DNA of 64,000 nucleotides from CAVSRC01 sp963782045 (GTDB lineage Bacteria > Pseudomonadota > Alphaproteobacteria > Rhizobiales > Kaistiaceae). The stretch covers positions 186,001 to 250,000 of the forward strand of contig CAWAIR010000037.1 of assembly GCA_963782045.1 (NCBI GenBank), given 5' to 3'. This document shows positions 18,150-27,242 of the stretch, in pieces. The notes beneath the pieces were generated by a model, which ran no database searches, was not told where the DNA came from, and was given only the letters and a program-made list of their open reading frames with translations. Position 1 is the stretch's first letter. Every line of letters starts with the position of its first letter. The translations under genes and the position numbers were made by a program.

Positions 18150-19187
18150 CTAACCTAAAGCCGCGCCGAATGGCGCGAGCAGCGCGCGATACTCACCGCG
18201 CGCTGCCGCGCGATCGAACGGCACCGGCTGCTGCCTCGCCCGCAGAACACGGGCGGCGCGCTCGCCTGAAAACCCCGCGAGTTCCGGCGCCGCGTCGGCG
18301 ACCGCTTGCATCTCCTCGGCCCGACCGTTGCAGTGAAGCACGATATCGCAGCCAGCGGCATAGATAGCTGCCGCTCTTTCGCGGTAATCCCCAGAAAGTG
18401 CATTCATCGAGACGTCATCGCTGACGAGTAGTCCGTCAAAACCAATTCGCCCCCTGATAATATCGCGGATGACGACCGCCGAGGCGGTGGCCGGCCGGCC
18501 CGGATCGATGGCGCTGTAGACGATGTGGGCGGTCATCGCCATCGGCAGGCCGGAAAGCGCCGCAAACGGCAGGAAATCGCTTTCGGCCAGCGTTGCCACA
18601 TCGGCATCGACGACCGGCAGGCCGACATGGCTGTCGGAGGTCGCCCGCCCCTGCCCCGGCAGATGCTTGATCACCGGCAGCACGCCGCCGTCCATCAGCC
18701 CTTCGGCCAGTGCCCGGCCGAGCGCCCCTGCCCTGGCCGGATCGCCGCCGAAGGAGCGGTCGCCGATGGCCTCGCTGGTACCCGGTCCCCTCAGGTCGAG
18801 CACCGGGGCGCAGTCGACGTCGATGCCGAGATCGATGAGGTCGGCCGCGATCAGCCGTCCGTGCAGCCAGGCGGCGCGCGGTCCGGCCTCCGGGTCGGTG
18901 GCATCGAGGGCGCCGATCGCGGCGGCCGCAGCGTAGGCCGGCCAGTGGGGCGGCTTCAGCCGCCGCACACGCCCGCCCTCCTGATCGATCAGCACCGGCG
19001 CATCGCTCCGCCCGACTGCCTCGCGGAAGGCGGCGGTGAGCGCTCGCACCTCCGCCGGCTCGCGACAATTGCGCTGGAACAGGATCAGGCCGAACGGCCG
19101 TTCGTCGCGCAGGAAGGCGATCTCGTAGGCGCTGAGCGCCGCGCCGGCGCAGCCACAGATGAAGGCCTTGGCAGCGATGTCGCCCAC
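18150..19187 (-). CDS. nagZ: beta-N-acetylhexosaminidase NagZ
   Basis: NagZ (345 aa, glycosyl hydrolase family 3) removes N-acetylglucosamine from muropeptides in the cytoplasm during wall recycling and makes the signal that induces AmpC-type beta-lactamases. The GH3 signature is VIKHLPGQGRATSDSHVGLP, whose Asp-His pair is the acid/base; the nucleophile lies in DGLLVSDDVSMNAL. The GTG at 19185-19187 is chosen because longer readings overlap the SPOR gene; translation would give VGDIAAKAFICGCAGAAL. It is 23 bases downstream of the SPOR gene. Confidence 0.93.
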   Translation of the reverse strand: MGDIAAKAFICGCAGAALSAYEIAFLRDERPFGLILFQRNCREPAEVRALTAAFREAVGRSDAPVLIDQEGGRVRRLKPPHWPAYAAAAAIGALDATDPEAGPRAAWLHGRLIAADLIDLGIDVDCAPVLDLRGPGTSEAIGDRSFGGDPARAGALGRALAEGLMDGGVLPVIKHLPGQGRATSDSHVGLPVVDADVATLAESDFLPFAALSGLPMAMTAHIVYSAIDPGRPATASAVVIRDIIRGRIGFDGLLVSDDVSMNALSGDYRERAAAIYAAGCDIVLHCNGRAEEMQAVADAAPELAGFSGERAARVLRARQQPVPFDRAAARGEYRALLAPFGAALG

Positions 19188-19210
19188 ATCACCCTCCGCG
19201 CGGGGACCGC

Positions 19211-21331
19211 TCAGCGGGAGGCCAGGATGCAGTCGCCGCCGGCGTCCTTCAGCGCGCTGCAAAGATTCTGCGCATTGGCCGAATCGAACGGACCGACGCG
19301 CACGCGGTAGTAGGTGCCGCGGCTGCCGAGGTCGGCGCGCTGGATGTCGGCCTGATAACCGCCGAGGATCGACGGATAACGCGCCTGGAGGTCGCGGAAG
19401 GTCGCTTGGGCGGCGTCTTGGGAGCGCTGCGAGGAGACCTGCACCATCATGCCGCCGGCGACCAACGGCAACGCCGCGCCGGTTCCGGCGCTGGGCGTGC
19501 GCGCGGCGACCTGGGTCGGCGCCTGGCCCTTGCCGGGGGTGAGATCGAGCGGCCCGCCGCCGTTGGAGGAAACCACCTTCGGCTTGGTCGGCGCCGGCTC
19601 CGGAGTCGGCGTGGGCTTCGGCGTCCGCGGTTCCGCGGTCGCCGTTCGGGTCGGCGTCTCCGCCGGCGCGGTCATGGCTCCGGGGGTGGCGGTGATCGGC
19701 AGTTCTGCGCCGCTCTTGCTGCCGGCAATCGCCGCGGTGTCGTCGTTGGTCGGGACCGGCGGCACCTCAGGCACGTTGCTCGCCGTGTCCGCCGCCGGGG
19801 CGTCGGTGGAGGCGGGCGCGTCGCCGGGGGCCGGCACCGCATCGCTCGACACGATCGTGCCGTCCGGCCGCACAACGACGGTGCGCACCTTGCGCGGGCC
19901 GATCGACTGCGGCGTGCCGCTGTCGTTGGTGGCGAGGTTGGTGCCATTGTCGCCGGGCGTGCCGGCGTCCGTCGCGCCGTCGGTGTTGGAACCCGGGCCG
20001 CCGGGCAGGATGACCCGCGCGATGGCGTTGTTGGAATCGTTGCTGGAGGGCACCGGCGCGATCGGCTGGCTGCCGGGCGTGACCAGGTTGGTGTTGGCCG
20101 AGGTGTTGCTCGTGCCGGAGTCGACGCGATCGTAGATCAGCTTGTTCTGCTCGCCGCCGTTGGCCGCCGGCGGCTCGGGCGGCGCGATCTTGGTCGGACC
20201 GGCGTCAGCCGCGATGATCGGCGGCGTGCCGGTGCTGCTGCTGCCCGGCCGGAGCAGGACGAAGCCAAGCACGCCGACCAGGACCAGCGCCAGGATGCCG
20301 GCGACCGCCACCAGCGAGCGGGGCACGCCACGCTTGCCGAGCGGCTCGAGGTCGTCGTCCGGATAGGGCGGCAGCTCGGCCTCGTCGCCGTAGCCCGGAA
20401 CGATGTCGAACGCGTCGAGCGGAAACTCGTCGGTTGCCTCTTCGCCATCGAGAGCGAAAGGCAGGCCCTCGCCGAAGGTTGGTTCCTCCTCGTCGGGGAG
20501 CGGCGGCGGCGGGGACGGCTGGACGGGCGCCGGCTGGGCCGGGTAGCTGGCGGTGCGCGGCGGCGCGAAGCGGCTGGCGGCGGGTGCCTGCGGCTTCGGC
20601 GGCTCGGCCGGTCTGTCCCAGCGCGACGACCTGGCGGCGGCCGGCGCCGGCGTCTCCGGCGATGCCACCTCGGGCGGCGCGGCGGCGACACGCGCGTGCG
20701 GCTGCCCTGTCGGGCGCAGGTTGAAGTTGCTCGCCTCGACCTTCTTCGGCGCAGCGGCGGCGGAAGGCGGCGGCGCGTGGGGGCGCTCGCCCTGCGGCGG
20801 GGCCGCCGGAGCGGCGGCCTGGCGCGGCGGCATCTGCTGGATGGGCGGTCGCGCGGCGGCCGGGACACGCCGCGGCGGCTGGTGCGGCGCCGGGGCGTGG
20901 GACACCGCGGCTTCCGGTTGCGGCGGGCGGGGCGGCTCGACCGGCGGCACGCGCGACGGCGTCGACGTCGGGTTTGCGGCGGCCGGGGGCGCGGGCGGCG
21001 CCTCGGGGGCGGGCGACGACGGCGCCTTGGGCTCGACCGCCCCCTTCACGGCGGCGAAGGACGACTGAAGGTCGCTCAGCAGCTCTGCTTCGAGGTCGCC
21101 GAGGATGTCCGGCTCGGGCGCGGCGGGCTTCGGCGGCTCGGCGGGCGGCGCCGGGCGGCCGCGCGACGGCGGCGTGGCAGAGGCAGAAGCGCCGCCGCCG
21201 CCGCGACCAGACACGATCCGGGCCAGTTCAAACAGCGGGTCGTCACTCGCGGCGGGGCCCTGATTGGTGTCTGATGCCTTGCGGTCAGTCGTCGGCCGCA
21301 CGGTGACTTTTGGGTCGTACCGGTCCGCCAT
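19211..21331 (-). CDS. SPOR domain protein, large Pro/Ala-rich with one membrane helix
   Basis: A 706-residue bitopic protein. Residues 1-330 are cytoplasmic, Pro/Ala-rich and disordered. One helix (SLVAVAGILALVLVGVLGFVLL) crosses the membrane near residue 340. A long low-complexity periplasmic linker follows. The C-terminal SPOR domain (about 630-706: MMVQVSSQRSQDAAQATFRD, YYRVRVGPFDSANAQNLC) binds denuded glycan strands at the division site. The place between argS and nagZ is conserved in Rhizobiales. It probably acts in cell division, like FtsN or DamX; that is inferred. Confidence 0.9.
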   Translation of the reverse strand: MADRYDPKVTVRPTTDRKASDTNQGPAASDDPLFELARIVSGRGGGGASASATPPSRGRPAPPAEPPKPAAPEPDILGDLEAELLSDLQSSFAAVKGAVEPKAPSSPAPEAPPAPPAAANPTSTPSRVPPVEPPRPPQPEAAVSHAPAPHQPPRRVPAAARPPIQQMPPRQAAAPAAPPQGERPHAPPPSAAAAPKKVEASNFNLRPTGQPHARVAAAPPEVASPETPAPAAARSSRWDRPAEPPKPQAPAASRFAPPRTASYPAQPAPVQPSPPPPLPDEEEPTFGEGLPFALDGEEATDEFPLDAFDIVPGYGDEAELPPYPDDDLEPLGKRGVPRSLVAVAGILALVLVGVLGFVLLRPGSSSTGTPPIIAADAGPTKIAPPEPPAANGGEQNKLIYDRVDSGTSNTSANTNLVTPGSQPIAPVPSSNDSNNAIARVILPGGPGSNTDGATDAGTPGDNGTNLATNDSGTPQSIGPRKVRTVVVRPDGTIVSSDAVPAPGDAPASTDAPAADTASNVPEVPPVPTNDDTAAIAGSKSGAELPITATPGAMTAPAETPTRTATAEPRTPKPTPTPEPAPTKPKVVSSNGGGPLDLTPGKGQAPTQVAARTPSAGTGAALPLVAGGMMVQVSSQRSQDAAQATFRDLQARYPSILGGYQADIQRADLGSRGTYYRVRVGPFDSANAQNLCSALKDAGGDCILASR

Positions 21332-21384
21332 TACGTTTGCATACCCCAGATTACTCAGCCCCGCATGACCGGAGCCGTTTGCCG

Positions 21385-23145
21385 CTAGCGCATTTCTTCC
21401 GGTGCGCTCACCCCAAGCATAGTCAATCCCGACGACAACACCAGTTTTGTGGCGTGAATGAGGGCAAGTCGCGCCAGCGTCACCGCGGGGTCCGGCGGGC
21501 TGATGAAGCGCAGTTCGGGCATCTCCTTGCCCCGGTTCCAGTGGCTGTGGAACTCGGAGGCGAGGTCGTGCAGGTAGAAGGCGACGCGGTGCGGTTCATG
21601 CGCCGACGCGGCCGCCTCGATCACCCGCGGATATTCCGCCAAACGGCGGATTAGAGCCATTTCGCCGCTGTCGGTGAGGCGCGCCAGCGGCGCCTCGGCG
21701 AGCGCCTTGTCGTCCACTGCCAGCGCCGCCATCTCGTGCGCGGCCTGGCGGAACACGGACGCCGTGCGGGCATGGGCGTATTGCACGTAGAAGACCGGGT
21801 TGTCCTTCGACTGCTCGGTGACCTTGTCAAAGTCGAAATCGAGCGGCGCATCGTTCTTGCGGAAAATCATCATGAAACGAATCGGGTCGCGGCCGACTTC
21901 CTCGACCACGTCGCGCAGCGTGACGAACTCCCCCGACCGCTTCGACATCTTCACCGGCTCGCCGCCCTTGAGCAACCGCACGAGCTGGCAGATCTTGAGG
22001 TCGATCGACCCTTCGCCGCCGGTGATCGCCTTGACCGCCGCCTGCATGCGCTTGACGTAGCCGCCGTGGTCGGCGCCCCACACGTCGATCATGTCGCGGA
22101 AGCCGCGCAGGTACTTGTCGTAGTGATAGGCGATGTCCGACGCGAAATAGGTGTAGCTGCCGTCCGACTTCTTCAGCGGACGGTCGACGTCGTCGCCGAA
22201 CTCGGTCGCCCGGAAGAGGGTCTGCTCACGGTCCTCCCAGTCCTCCGGCACCTGCCCCTTGGGCGGCGGCAGGCGGCCCTCGTAGATCAGCCCCTTGCCT
22301 GCCAGCCAGTCGATCGCCTCGGCAACGCGGTCGTGGGCGCCGTCGTTGAGCGAACGCTCCGAGAAGAACACCCCGTGGCGGATGCCGAGCTCGGCGAGGT
22401 CGGCGCGGATGAGATCCATCATCGCGGTGACGGTGACCTCGCGCACCAGCGGCAACCATGTCTCTTCCGGCTGGGTGAGCAGCGCATTGCCGAAGCGGCG
22501 CATCAGCGTCTCGCCGACCGGCTTCAGGTAGTCGCCGGGGTAGAGCCCCTCGGGGATGGCGCCGATTTCTTCGCCGAGCGCCTCGCGATAACGCAGATAG
22601 GCCGAGCGTGCGAGCGCGTCGACCTGGGCGCCGGCATCGTTGATGTAGTACTCGCGGGTGACGTCGTAGCCGGCCATGGCGAGCAGCGAGGAGAGCGTGT
22701 CGCCGAAGACGGCGCCGCGGGTATGGCCGACATGCATCGGCCCGGTCGGATTGGCCGAGACGTATTCGATATTGACCTTGCGCCCGCCGCCCATGGTGCT
22801 CTGTCCGTAGTCGCGGCCGGCGGCGACCATGGCACCGAGCGCGCCCTGCCAATAGGCCGGCTTGAGGCGCAGGTTGATGAAGCCGGGGCCGGCGACCTCC
22901 GCCGTCTCGACATCCGGGTCCTCCGCCAGACGCCCGGCGATGCTGGTTGCCAGATCGCGGGGCTTCAGTCCGAGGGGCTTCGCCAGCATCATGGCAACGT
23001 TGGTCGCCAGGTCCCCATGGCCGGCGTCCCGCGGCGGCTCCACGAGAACGCGGTCGAGCCCGAGTTCGGCGCCGTTGTCCGATTGCTTGACAACAGCTTC
23101 GGCGGCGTTCTTCACGCGGCTGGTGAAATCGTGAAAGACATTCAT
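21385..23145 (-). CDS. argS: arginine--tRNA ligase
   Basis: ArgRS (586 aa) is a class I synthetase. The N-terminal additional domain for tRNA binding occupies about 1-110, the HIGH motif is HVGH in SANPTGPMHVGHTRGAVFGD near residue 130, and KMSKR is in GEPVKMSKRSGEFVTL near residue 410. The C-terminal alpha-helical anticodon domain ends in SAPEEMR. The ATG at 23143-23145 gives the usual MNVFHDFTSRV start. It is 53 bases upstream of the SPOR gene and 70 bases downstream of dgt, on the same strand. Confidence 0.96.
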   Translation of the reverse strand: MNVFHDFTSRVKNAAEAVVKQSDNGAELGLDRVLVEPPRDAGHGDLATNVAMMLAKPLGLKPRDLATSIAGRLAEDPDVETAEVAGPGFINLRLKPAYWQGALGAMVAAGRDYGQSTMGGGRKVNIEYVSANPTGPMHVGHTRGAVFGDTLSSLLAMAGYDVTREYYINDAGAQVDALARSAYLRYREALGEEIGAIPEGLYPGDYLKPVGETLMRRFGNALLTQPEETWLPLVREVTVTAMMDLIRADLAELGIRHGVFFSERSLNDGAHDRVAEAIDWLAGKGLIYEGRLPPPKGQVPEDWEDREQTLFRATEFGDDVDRPLKKSDGSYTYFASDIAYHYDKYLRGFRDMIDVWGADHGGYVKRMQAAVKAITGGEGSIDLKICQLVRLLKGGEPVKMSKRSGEFVTLRDVVEEVGRDPIRFMMIFRKNDAPLDFDFDKVTEQSKDNPVFYVQYAHARTASVFRQAAHEMAALAVDDKALAEAPLARLTDSGEMALIRRLAEYPRVIEAAASAHEPHRVAFYLHDLASEFHSHWNRGKEMPELRFISPPDPAVTLARLALIHATKLVLSSGLTMLGVSAPEEMR

Positions 23146-23215
23146 GGGATGGCCGGGCGGTGGCGGCAAAGGGCAGCGCGGCCTATCCCAATTCGCCCAA
23201 GCCGTCAAACCAGGG

Positions 23216-24430
23216 CTACGGCCGCACGGGGTCCTCGCCGAACAGCCGTTCGTGGGCGCCGAGGGCATAGCGGTCGGTCATGCCGGCGAGGAAATCGGCG
23301 ACCCGCCGTGCCTTGCGCCCGGGGTCGTCGCCGGGCAGCGGCCGCCAGGCTTCGGGCATGGCGGCGGGATCGTCGAAATAGCGGGCGAACAGACGGGCAA
23401 GCACGCCTTCCATCCTGTCCATCACGTCCATCACCTGTCGGTGGCGGTAGACGTTGGCCTTGAGCATCGCCTTGATCGCGACGTCAGCCTCGGCCATCGC
23501 CGCCGAGAAGGCGACCAGCGGACGGCCGGCGGCACGGATCGCATCTGCCGAGGCGGGTTTCAGCGCCTTCAGCCGCGCCCGGCTCTCCTCCACCACGTCG
23601 GCGATCATGGTCGAGATCAGGTGGCGGATGAGCGCGGCGACGGTGCGCTCCGGTGCGAGCCCCGGATAATCGGCGGCGATGCGGGCGAGGATGTCGCCGG
23701 CAAGCGGTGTCCCGGCGAGGGCGTCGAGCGACAGCAGGCCGGCGCGCAGCCCGTCGTCGATGTCGTGGGCGTCATAGGCGATGTCGTCGGCGATCGCCGC
23801 CGCCTGGGCCTCCGGTCCGGCGTAGGTGGCAAGCTCCAGATCCTGGCGCTCGGCGTAGGTGCGGATGGCATAGGGCAGCCCGCGCGCCGCATAGCGGCCG
23901 ATGGGGCGGCCGGCGGCGTCGGTCAGCGGGCCGTTGTGCTTGACCAGGCCCTCCAGCGTCTCCCAGGTCAGGTTCAGCCCGTCGAAGCTCGGATAGCGCC
24001 GCTCGAGCCTGGTCACCACGCGCAGGCTCTGGGCGTTGTGGTCGAAGCCGCCATAATCGGCCATCGCCGCGTCCAGCGCCCGCTCGCCGGCGTGGCCGAA
24101 GGGCGGATGGCCGAGATCGTGGGCGAGCGCCAGGGCCTCGGCCAGGTCCTCGTCCAGGCGCAGCGTGCGGGCGAGCGCCCGGGCGATCTGCGCCACCTCC
24201 AGCGAATGGGTCAGGCGCGTGCGGTAATGGTCGCCCTCATCATACAGAAATACCTGGGTTTTCTCCTTCAGCCGGCGGAAAGCGGCGGAGTGGATGACGC
24301 GGTCGCGGTCGCGCTCGAAGGCGGTGCGCGTCGGGCTCGGCGGCTCGTCGTGGAGGCGCCCACGGCTCCTGTCGGGGTCGGAGGCATAGGGCGCCCGCCC
24401 GGTCATGCGCGCATCGGTTGAATCGCCCAT
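23216..24430 (-). CDS. dgt: deoxyguanosinetriphosphate triphosphohydrolase-like protein
   Basis: A 404-residue HD-domain dNTPase that splits dNTPs to nucleoside and triphosphate. The HD metal ligands are visible: RLTHSLEVAQIARAL (first His), LALAHDLGHPPFGHAGE (His-Asp with the helper HxxxH) and ADDIAYDAHDIDDGL (last Asp). The RDRVIHSAAFRRLKEKTQVF segment marks the bacterial group 2 family. The ATG at 24428-24430 gives MGDSTDARMTGRAPYASD; upstream codons lack family character. It is divergent from erpA across 252 bases. Confidence 0.93.
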   Translation of the reverse strand: MGDSTDARMTGRAPYASDPDRSRGRLHDEPPSPTRTAFERDRDRVIHSAAFRRLKEKTQVFLYDEGDHYRTRLTHSLEVAQIARALARTLRLDEDLAEALALAHDLGHPPFGHAGERALDAAMADYGGFDHNAQSLRVVTRLERRYPSFDGLNLTWETLEGLVKHNGPLTDAAGRPIGRYAARGLPYAIRTYAERQDLELATYAGPEAQAAAIADDIAYDAHDIDDGLRAGLLSLDALAGTPLAGDILARIAADYPGLAPERTVAALIRHLISTMIADVVEESRARLKALKPASADAIRAAGRPLVAFSAAMAEADVAIKAMLKANVYRHRQVMDVMDRMEGVLARLFARYFDDPAAMPEAWRPLPGDDPGRKARRVADFLAGMTDRYALGAHERLFGEDPVRP

Positions 24431-24682
24431 CGTCTGGACCCATGCGTTGCTGCAGCCGGCATGAACCGGCTGCCATTGTAAACGCCCGGCGCCCTGCTCG
24501 AAAGACGCCGGATTCCGCGCCTTGCTGCGCTGCACACGAAGCGGCCGGGGCGAAATTCGCCTTGTCGGTCACGCACTTGGCCGGCGGTGGACGATCGTGC
24601 AGCATTGACTCCCCGCCCCTCGGCCCATAACTATTGTGGCGGTAAGTCCTATGTAAAATCTTGCTTTTCGGCAGCTTTCGCA

Positions 24683-25021
24683 ATGCTCGACACAGCAGCC
24701 AACGTCACCATGTCGGAGAGCGCGGCCAAGCGCATCGTGCGCATCCTGTCTTCCGAGCCGGAGGGCACGGCGTTGCGCATCAGCGTGTCCGGCGGCGGCT
24801 GTTCCGGCTTCCAGTACGGCTTCGATCTCGACCGCAACCGCGGCGACGACGACATCGTCATCGAGCGCGACGGCGCGGTGGTGCTGATCGATTCCGTTTC
24901 ACTGCCCTACATGGGCGGGTCCGAGATCGACTTCGTCGACGATCTCATCGGCCAGTCGTTCCAGATCCACAATCCGAACGCGACCGCGTCCTGCGGCTGC
25001 GGTACCAGTTTTTCGATCTGA
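24683..25021 (+). CDS. erpA: iron-sulfur cluster insertion protein ErpA
   Basis: A 112-residue A-type carrier that hands Fe-S clusters to target enzymes. The three cluster cysteines are present: Cys in SVSGGGCSGFQYGF near residue 40 and the CGCG pair in ATASCGCGTSFSI at the end. PYMGGSEIDFVDDLIGQSF is typical of the ErpA/IscA group. The ATG at 24683 fits the MLDTAANVTMSESAA start; an earlier ATG at 24587 adds unrelated residues. The 252-base divergent gap to dgt must hold both promoters; no clear operator was seen in it. Confidence 0.93.
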   Translation: MLDTAANVTMSESAAKRIVRILSSEPEGTALRISVSGGGCSGFQYGFDLDRNRGDDDIVIERDGAVVLIDSVSLPYMGGSEIDFVDDLIGQSFQIHNPNATASCGCGTSFSI

Positions 25022-25030
25022 GGGTGCGCC

Positions 25031-25627
25031 ATGGCCGGGGGGAAGTCGACAGCACACACCAAGAAGGCTTCTTCGGCAAAGGCGCCGACCAAGTCGGCAC
25101 GCGCCGCCAAGACCGCCAAACCGGCGCCGCATGCGCGCGCCAAGACCACCGCCCGCGCCAAGCCGGCGGCGAAGCGCCCGGCCCGCGCGCCCGCAGACAA
25201 GACCGCGGCACCGAAGGCGCCGGCCAAGCGTCCGACGGTGGTGGCGCGCAACAACGCCATCGACAAGCTTCAGCAGGTGGCGCTGACCGCCACCAACCTC
25301 GATGCCTCGATCGCGTTCTATCGCGACGTGCTGGGCCTGCGCTTCATTACGCGCTTCGATCCGCCGGCGCTGGCCTTCTTCAATCTCGGCAGCGGCGTCC
25401 GCCTGCTGCTCTCGGCCACCGCCTCGCAGGCCTCCCTCTATTTCCAGGTCGACGACGTCGAAGCGGCGGTCAAGGAGCTCAAGGAGCGCGGCGTGCGCTT
25501 CCTGCAGCAGGCGCAGCTCATCCACCGCGACGAGGCCGGCGACTTCGGCAAGAAGGGCGTCGAGGAGTGGATGGCCTTCTTCAATGATCCGGCCGGCAAC
25601 CTGCTGGCCCTGGTCGAGCGGCGGTGA
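25031..25627 (+). CDS. glyoxalase/VOC domain protein with a histone H1-like basic tail
   Basis: A 198-residue protein in two parts. Residues 1-75 are almost only Lys, Ala, Pro, Arg, Thr and Ser (for example AKTAKPAPHARAKTTARAKP), resembling the AKP-rich tails of bacterial histone H1-like proteins. Residues 80-198 are a VOC fold: LQQVALTATNLDASIAFYRD, VRLLLSA, YFQVDDVEAAVKELKERGV and FNDPAGNLLALVERR. The VOC part resembles glyoxalase I-type metalloenzymes (His and Glu ligands possible), but the activity is unknown. It follows erpA by 9 bases and is probably co-transcribed. Confidence 0.85.
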   Translation: MAGGKSTAHTKKASSAKAPTKSARAAKTAKPAPHARAKTTARAKPAAKRPARAPADKTAAPKAPAKRPTVVARNNAIDKLQQVALTATNLDASIAFYRDVLGLRFITRFDPPALAFFNLGSGVRLLLSATASQASLYFQVDDVEAAVKELKERGVRFLQQAQLIHRDEAGDFGKKGVEEWMAFFNDPAGNLLALVERR

Positions 25628-25635
25628 TCCGTCAA

Positions 25636-25695
25636 GCGAATAGCGAATAGTGGGTAGCGCATAGAGCAGATCACGTTCATCTATTCGCTATTCGC
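25636..25695. repeat. 15-bp inverted repeat made of 7-bp units between convergent genes
   Basis: GCGAATAGCGAATAG (25636-25650) and CTATTCGCTATTCGC (25681-25695) are exact reverse complements, 30 bases apart. The left arm continues as degenerate heptamers (GTGGGTA, GCGCATA). The element fills the 73-base gap between the VOC gene and amn. It could stall transcription from both sides, but it has no T-tract. Confidence 0.65.
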
Positions 25696-25700
25696 CATCC

Positions 25701-27188
25701 CTACTGGAACGCCGTCTCCGTGAAGCTCCTGAGCTTGCGCGAATGGACTCGCTCGTGCGGCATCGAGGCGAGCTTCTCCATGGCGCGAATACCGATCTCC
25801 AGATGCTGGCCGACCTGCTGGCGGTAGAAGGCCGAGGCCATGCCGGGCAGCTTCAGTTCGCCGTGCAACGGCTTGTCGGAGACGCATAGCAGCGTGCCGT
25901 AGGGAACGCGGAAGCGGAAGCCGTTGGCGGCGATGGTCGCCGATTCCATGTCGAGGGCGATGGCGCGCGACTGCGAGAAGCGCTGCACCGGCTCGCGGTG
26001 GTCGCGCAGTTCCCAGTTGCGGTTGTCGATGGTGGCGACCGTGCCGGTGCGCATGATGCTCTTCAGTTCGAAGCCCGACAGGCCGGTGACCTCGGCCACC
26101 GCCTCCTCGAGCGCCACCTGCACTTCGGCGAGCGGCGGGATCGGCACCCAGGTCGGCAGGTCGGCGTCGAGCACGTGATCCTCGCGCACATAGCCGTGGG
26201 CGAGGACGTAGTCGCCGAGCGCCTGGCTGTTCCTGAGGCCGGCGCAATGGCCGAGCATCAGCCAGGCGTGCGGCCTCAGCACCGCGATGTGGTCGGTGAT
26301 CGTCTTGGCGTTGGAGGGACCGACGCCGATGTTGATGATGGTGAGGCCCGAATGGTTGCCGCGCTTCAGGTGATAGGCCGGCATCTGCGGCAGCCGCGCC
26401 AGTTGCGAGCCGGCCTCCGGCTCGGTCTTGCCGGCCAGCGTCACCGCGTCGCCCGGTTCGACGAAGCTCTCGTAGCCACCGCCGCCCGCCGCCATCATCT
26501 TGCGGGCACGCACGACGAACTCGTCGACGTAGAACTGGTAGTTGGTGAAGATGATGAAGTTCTGGAAGTGCTCCGGATGGGTCGCGGTGTAATGCGGCAG
26601 CCGGTGCAGCGAATAGTCGATGCGGCTGGCATTGAACGGCGCCAGCGCCTGCGCCTTGTCGGGCGGCGGCACGAAGGTGCCGTTGACGATGGCGTCGTCG
26701 ACCACCGCAAGGTCGGGCACGTCGAACATGTCGCGCAGCGGCCGGTCGATCTGCTCGGTCAGTTCGCCCTCGACGTAGATGCCCTCCGGAAAGGCGAAGT
26801 GGAGCGGGATCGGCTCGTCCGAGGCGCCGATCTCGACGGGCACGTTGTGATTGCGGATGAGCTGCTTGATCTGCTCGACCAGGTAGCTGCGGAACAGGCT
26901 CGGCTGGGTGACGGTCGCCGAATAGACGCCGGGCCCGGCAACGTGGCCGTAGGACAGGCGCGAGTCGACCTGGGCGAAGGACGAGGTCTCGATGCGGATC
27001 TCGGGATAGGTGGCGCGCACGCGGCCGTCGAGATGGCGCGTCTCCAGCAGCCGCGCGAAGCGGTCGCGGATGAAGGCGGTGTGCCGGTTATAGATCAGTT
27101 CGAGCTGGTCGACGGCGGCCTCGGGATCGCGGAACGGCTTGTGGGCGATCGGCCGCGGCTGGTCGAGCGAATTGGCGTCAGCTTTCAT
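25701..27188 (-). CDS. amn: AMP nucleosidase
   Basis: Amn (495 aa) splits AMP to adenine and ribose 5-phosphate and helps set adenylate levels. The N-terminal regulatory domain includes ETSSFAQVDSRLSYGHVAGPG near residue 68 and RDMFDVPDLAVVDDAIVNG near 157. The C-terminal catalytic domain is purine nucleoside phosphorylase-like: INIGVGPSNAKTITDHIAVL, LMLGHCAGLRNSQALGDYVL, and ALDMESATIAANGFRFRVPYG, with the Glu that binds ribose. The ATG at 27186-27188 (MKADANS) or 27195-27197 may be used. The length matches the family. Confidence 0.95.
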   Translation of the reverse strand: MKADANSLDQPRPIAHKPFRDPEAAVDQLELIYNRHTAFIRDRFARLLETRHLDGRVRATYPEIRIETSSFAQVDSRLSYGHVAGPGVYSATVTQPSLFRSYLVEQIKQLIRNHNVPVEIGASDEPIPLHFAFPEGIYVEGELTEQIDRPLRDMFDVPDLAVVDDAIVNGTFVPPPDKAQALAPFNASRIDYSLHRLPHYTATHPEHFQNFIIFTNYQFYVDEFVVRARKMMAAGGGGYESFVEPGDAVTLAGKTEPEAGSQLARLPQMPAYHLKRGNHSGLTIINIGVGPSNAKTITDHIAVLRPHAWLMLGHCAGLRNSQALGDYVLAHGYVREDHVLDADLPTWVPIPPLAEVQVALEEAVAEVTGLSGFELKSIMRTGTVATIDNRNWELRDHREPVQRFSQSRAIALDMESATIAANGFRFRVPYGTLLCVSDKPLHGELKLPGMASAFYRQQVGQHLEIGIRAMEKLASMPHERVHSRKLRSFTETAFQ

Positions 27189-27242
27189 GGGATACACTTT
27201 CGGTCAAAGTGCGCCGCAATCTCTGCCAGCCGTCCCTCCGGG

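Noticed and set aside
19406..21274. A 622-codon plus-strand frame over the SPOR gene
   Set aside because: It mirrors the Pro/Ala-rich linker as Gly/Arg-rich sequence. The SPOR domain and membrane helix on the minus strand are convincing.
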